This document shows, piece by piece, positions 63,791 to 64,000 of a DNA stretch of 64,000 bases. Every line of letters begins with the position of its first letter. The first letter of the stretch is position 1. This stretch comes from Temnopleurus reevesii. Lineage: Eukaryota > Echinodermata > Echinoidea > Temnopleuroida > Temnopleuridae. The DNA is taken from the NCBI GenBank assembly GCA_036244855.1, contig BQKZ01000732.1, positions 46,398-110,397 of the forward strand, written 5' to 3'. The notes beneath the pieces were generated by a model that was not told the origin of the DNA, searched no databases, and worked only from the letters and a program-made list of their open reading frames with translations. Position numbers and translations under genes: made by a program.

Positions 63791-64000
63791 GTAAGATCAT
63801 GCATCAAATTCTTTTCAAAGATTCTAAAGATAGTTGCCTCAAAATTGCAAAGAAATTCTTATTGATTAGGTCATTGTTTAAGCAAGAATGCTGTTATTAG
63901 CTGAAATTTTCGCTGGGGTTTTATTTTCGCAAATTTTAGCGCCCACTAATTCGCTATGATTTGAATAATCATTAGAAATGCCAATAGACTTGGGTACAAT

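Overview
This is animal (eukaryotic) genomic DNA. The coding sequence is split into short exons with consensus splice sites, the introns are AT-rich, and the non-coding DNA is full of short inverted-repeat elements, SINE-like repeats and microsatellites. Nearly every exon encodes one HYR (hyalin repeat) domain of about 82-88 residues, an immunoglobulin-like extracellular module. Large tandem HYR arrays with EGF domains are typical of hyalin and hyalin-like proteins of the echinoderm extraembryonic hyaline layer. I infer an echinoderm, most likely a sea urchin, but the sequence alone does not fix the species.

Layout. (1) 1-17154: a partial hyalin-like array, 'gene A', with ten HYR exons. The first sits at the window edge, followed by about 7.8 kb of repeat-rich non-coding DNA, then nine exons from 8068 to 17154. 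Two neighbouring exons (12541-12792 and 13382-13645) each carry one in-frame stop. No 3' terminal exon is visible. (2) 17155-18897: repeats and a long purine-rich microsatellite. (3) 18898-18979: a signal-peptide exon, the probable start of a second gene, 'gene B'. (4) 18980-23737: a 4.8 kb first intron with foldback elements. (5) 23738-51693: 29 HYR exons. One, 48474-48725, has an in-frame stop at the first conserved cysteine. (6) 52286-58937: nine EGF exons, most with extra cysteines, interspersed with relic partial copies of EGF exons. (7) 59686-63790: five more HYR exons; the gene runs off the right edge. The gene B model reaches about 3,270 codons without ending.

Every internal exon has a length divisible by three and is flanked by phase-1 introns, so each exon is a self-contained module that can be duplicated, lost or skipped without shifting the frame. 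Three levels of amplification are visible: old divergent HYR copies; a group (24405-30266) whose exons are nearly identical although the introns are not; and a recent exon-plus-intron array (33140-37845) whose introns carry the same 24-bp minisatellite.

Assembly caution. Single N bases lie at 702, 17345 and 23618. Bases 1-700 are a near copy of 10803-11738, and the similarity stops at the N at 702. The Ns at 702 and 23618 both interrupt copies of the same short inverted-repeat element, and the latter lies between the signal exon and its first HYR exon. The gene A/gene B boundary and the signal-exon link are therefore less certain than the individual exons. I found no RNA genes, CRISPR arrays or bacterial-type features.
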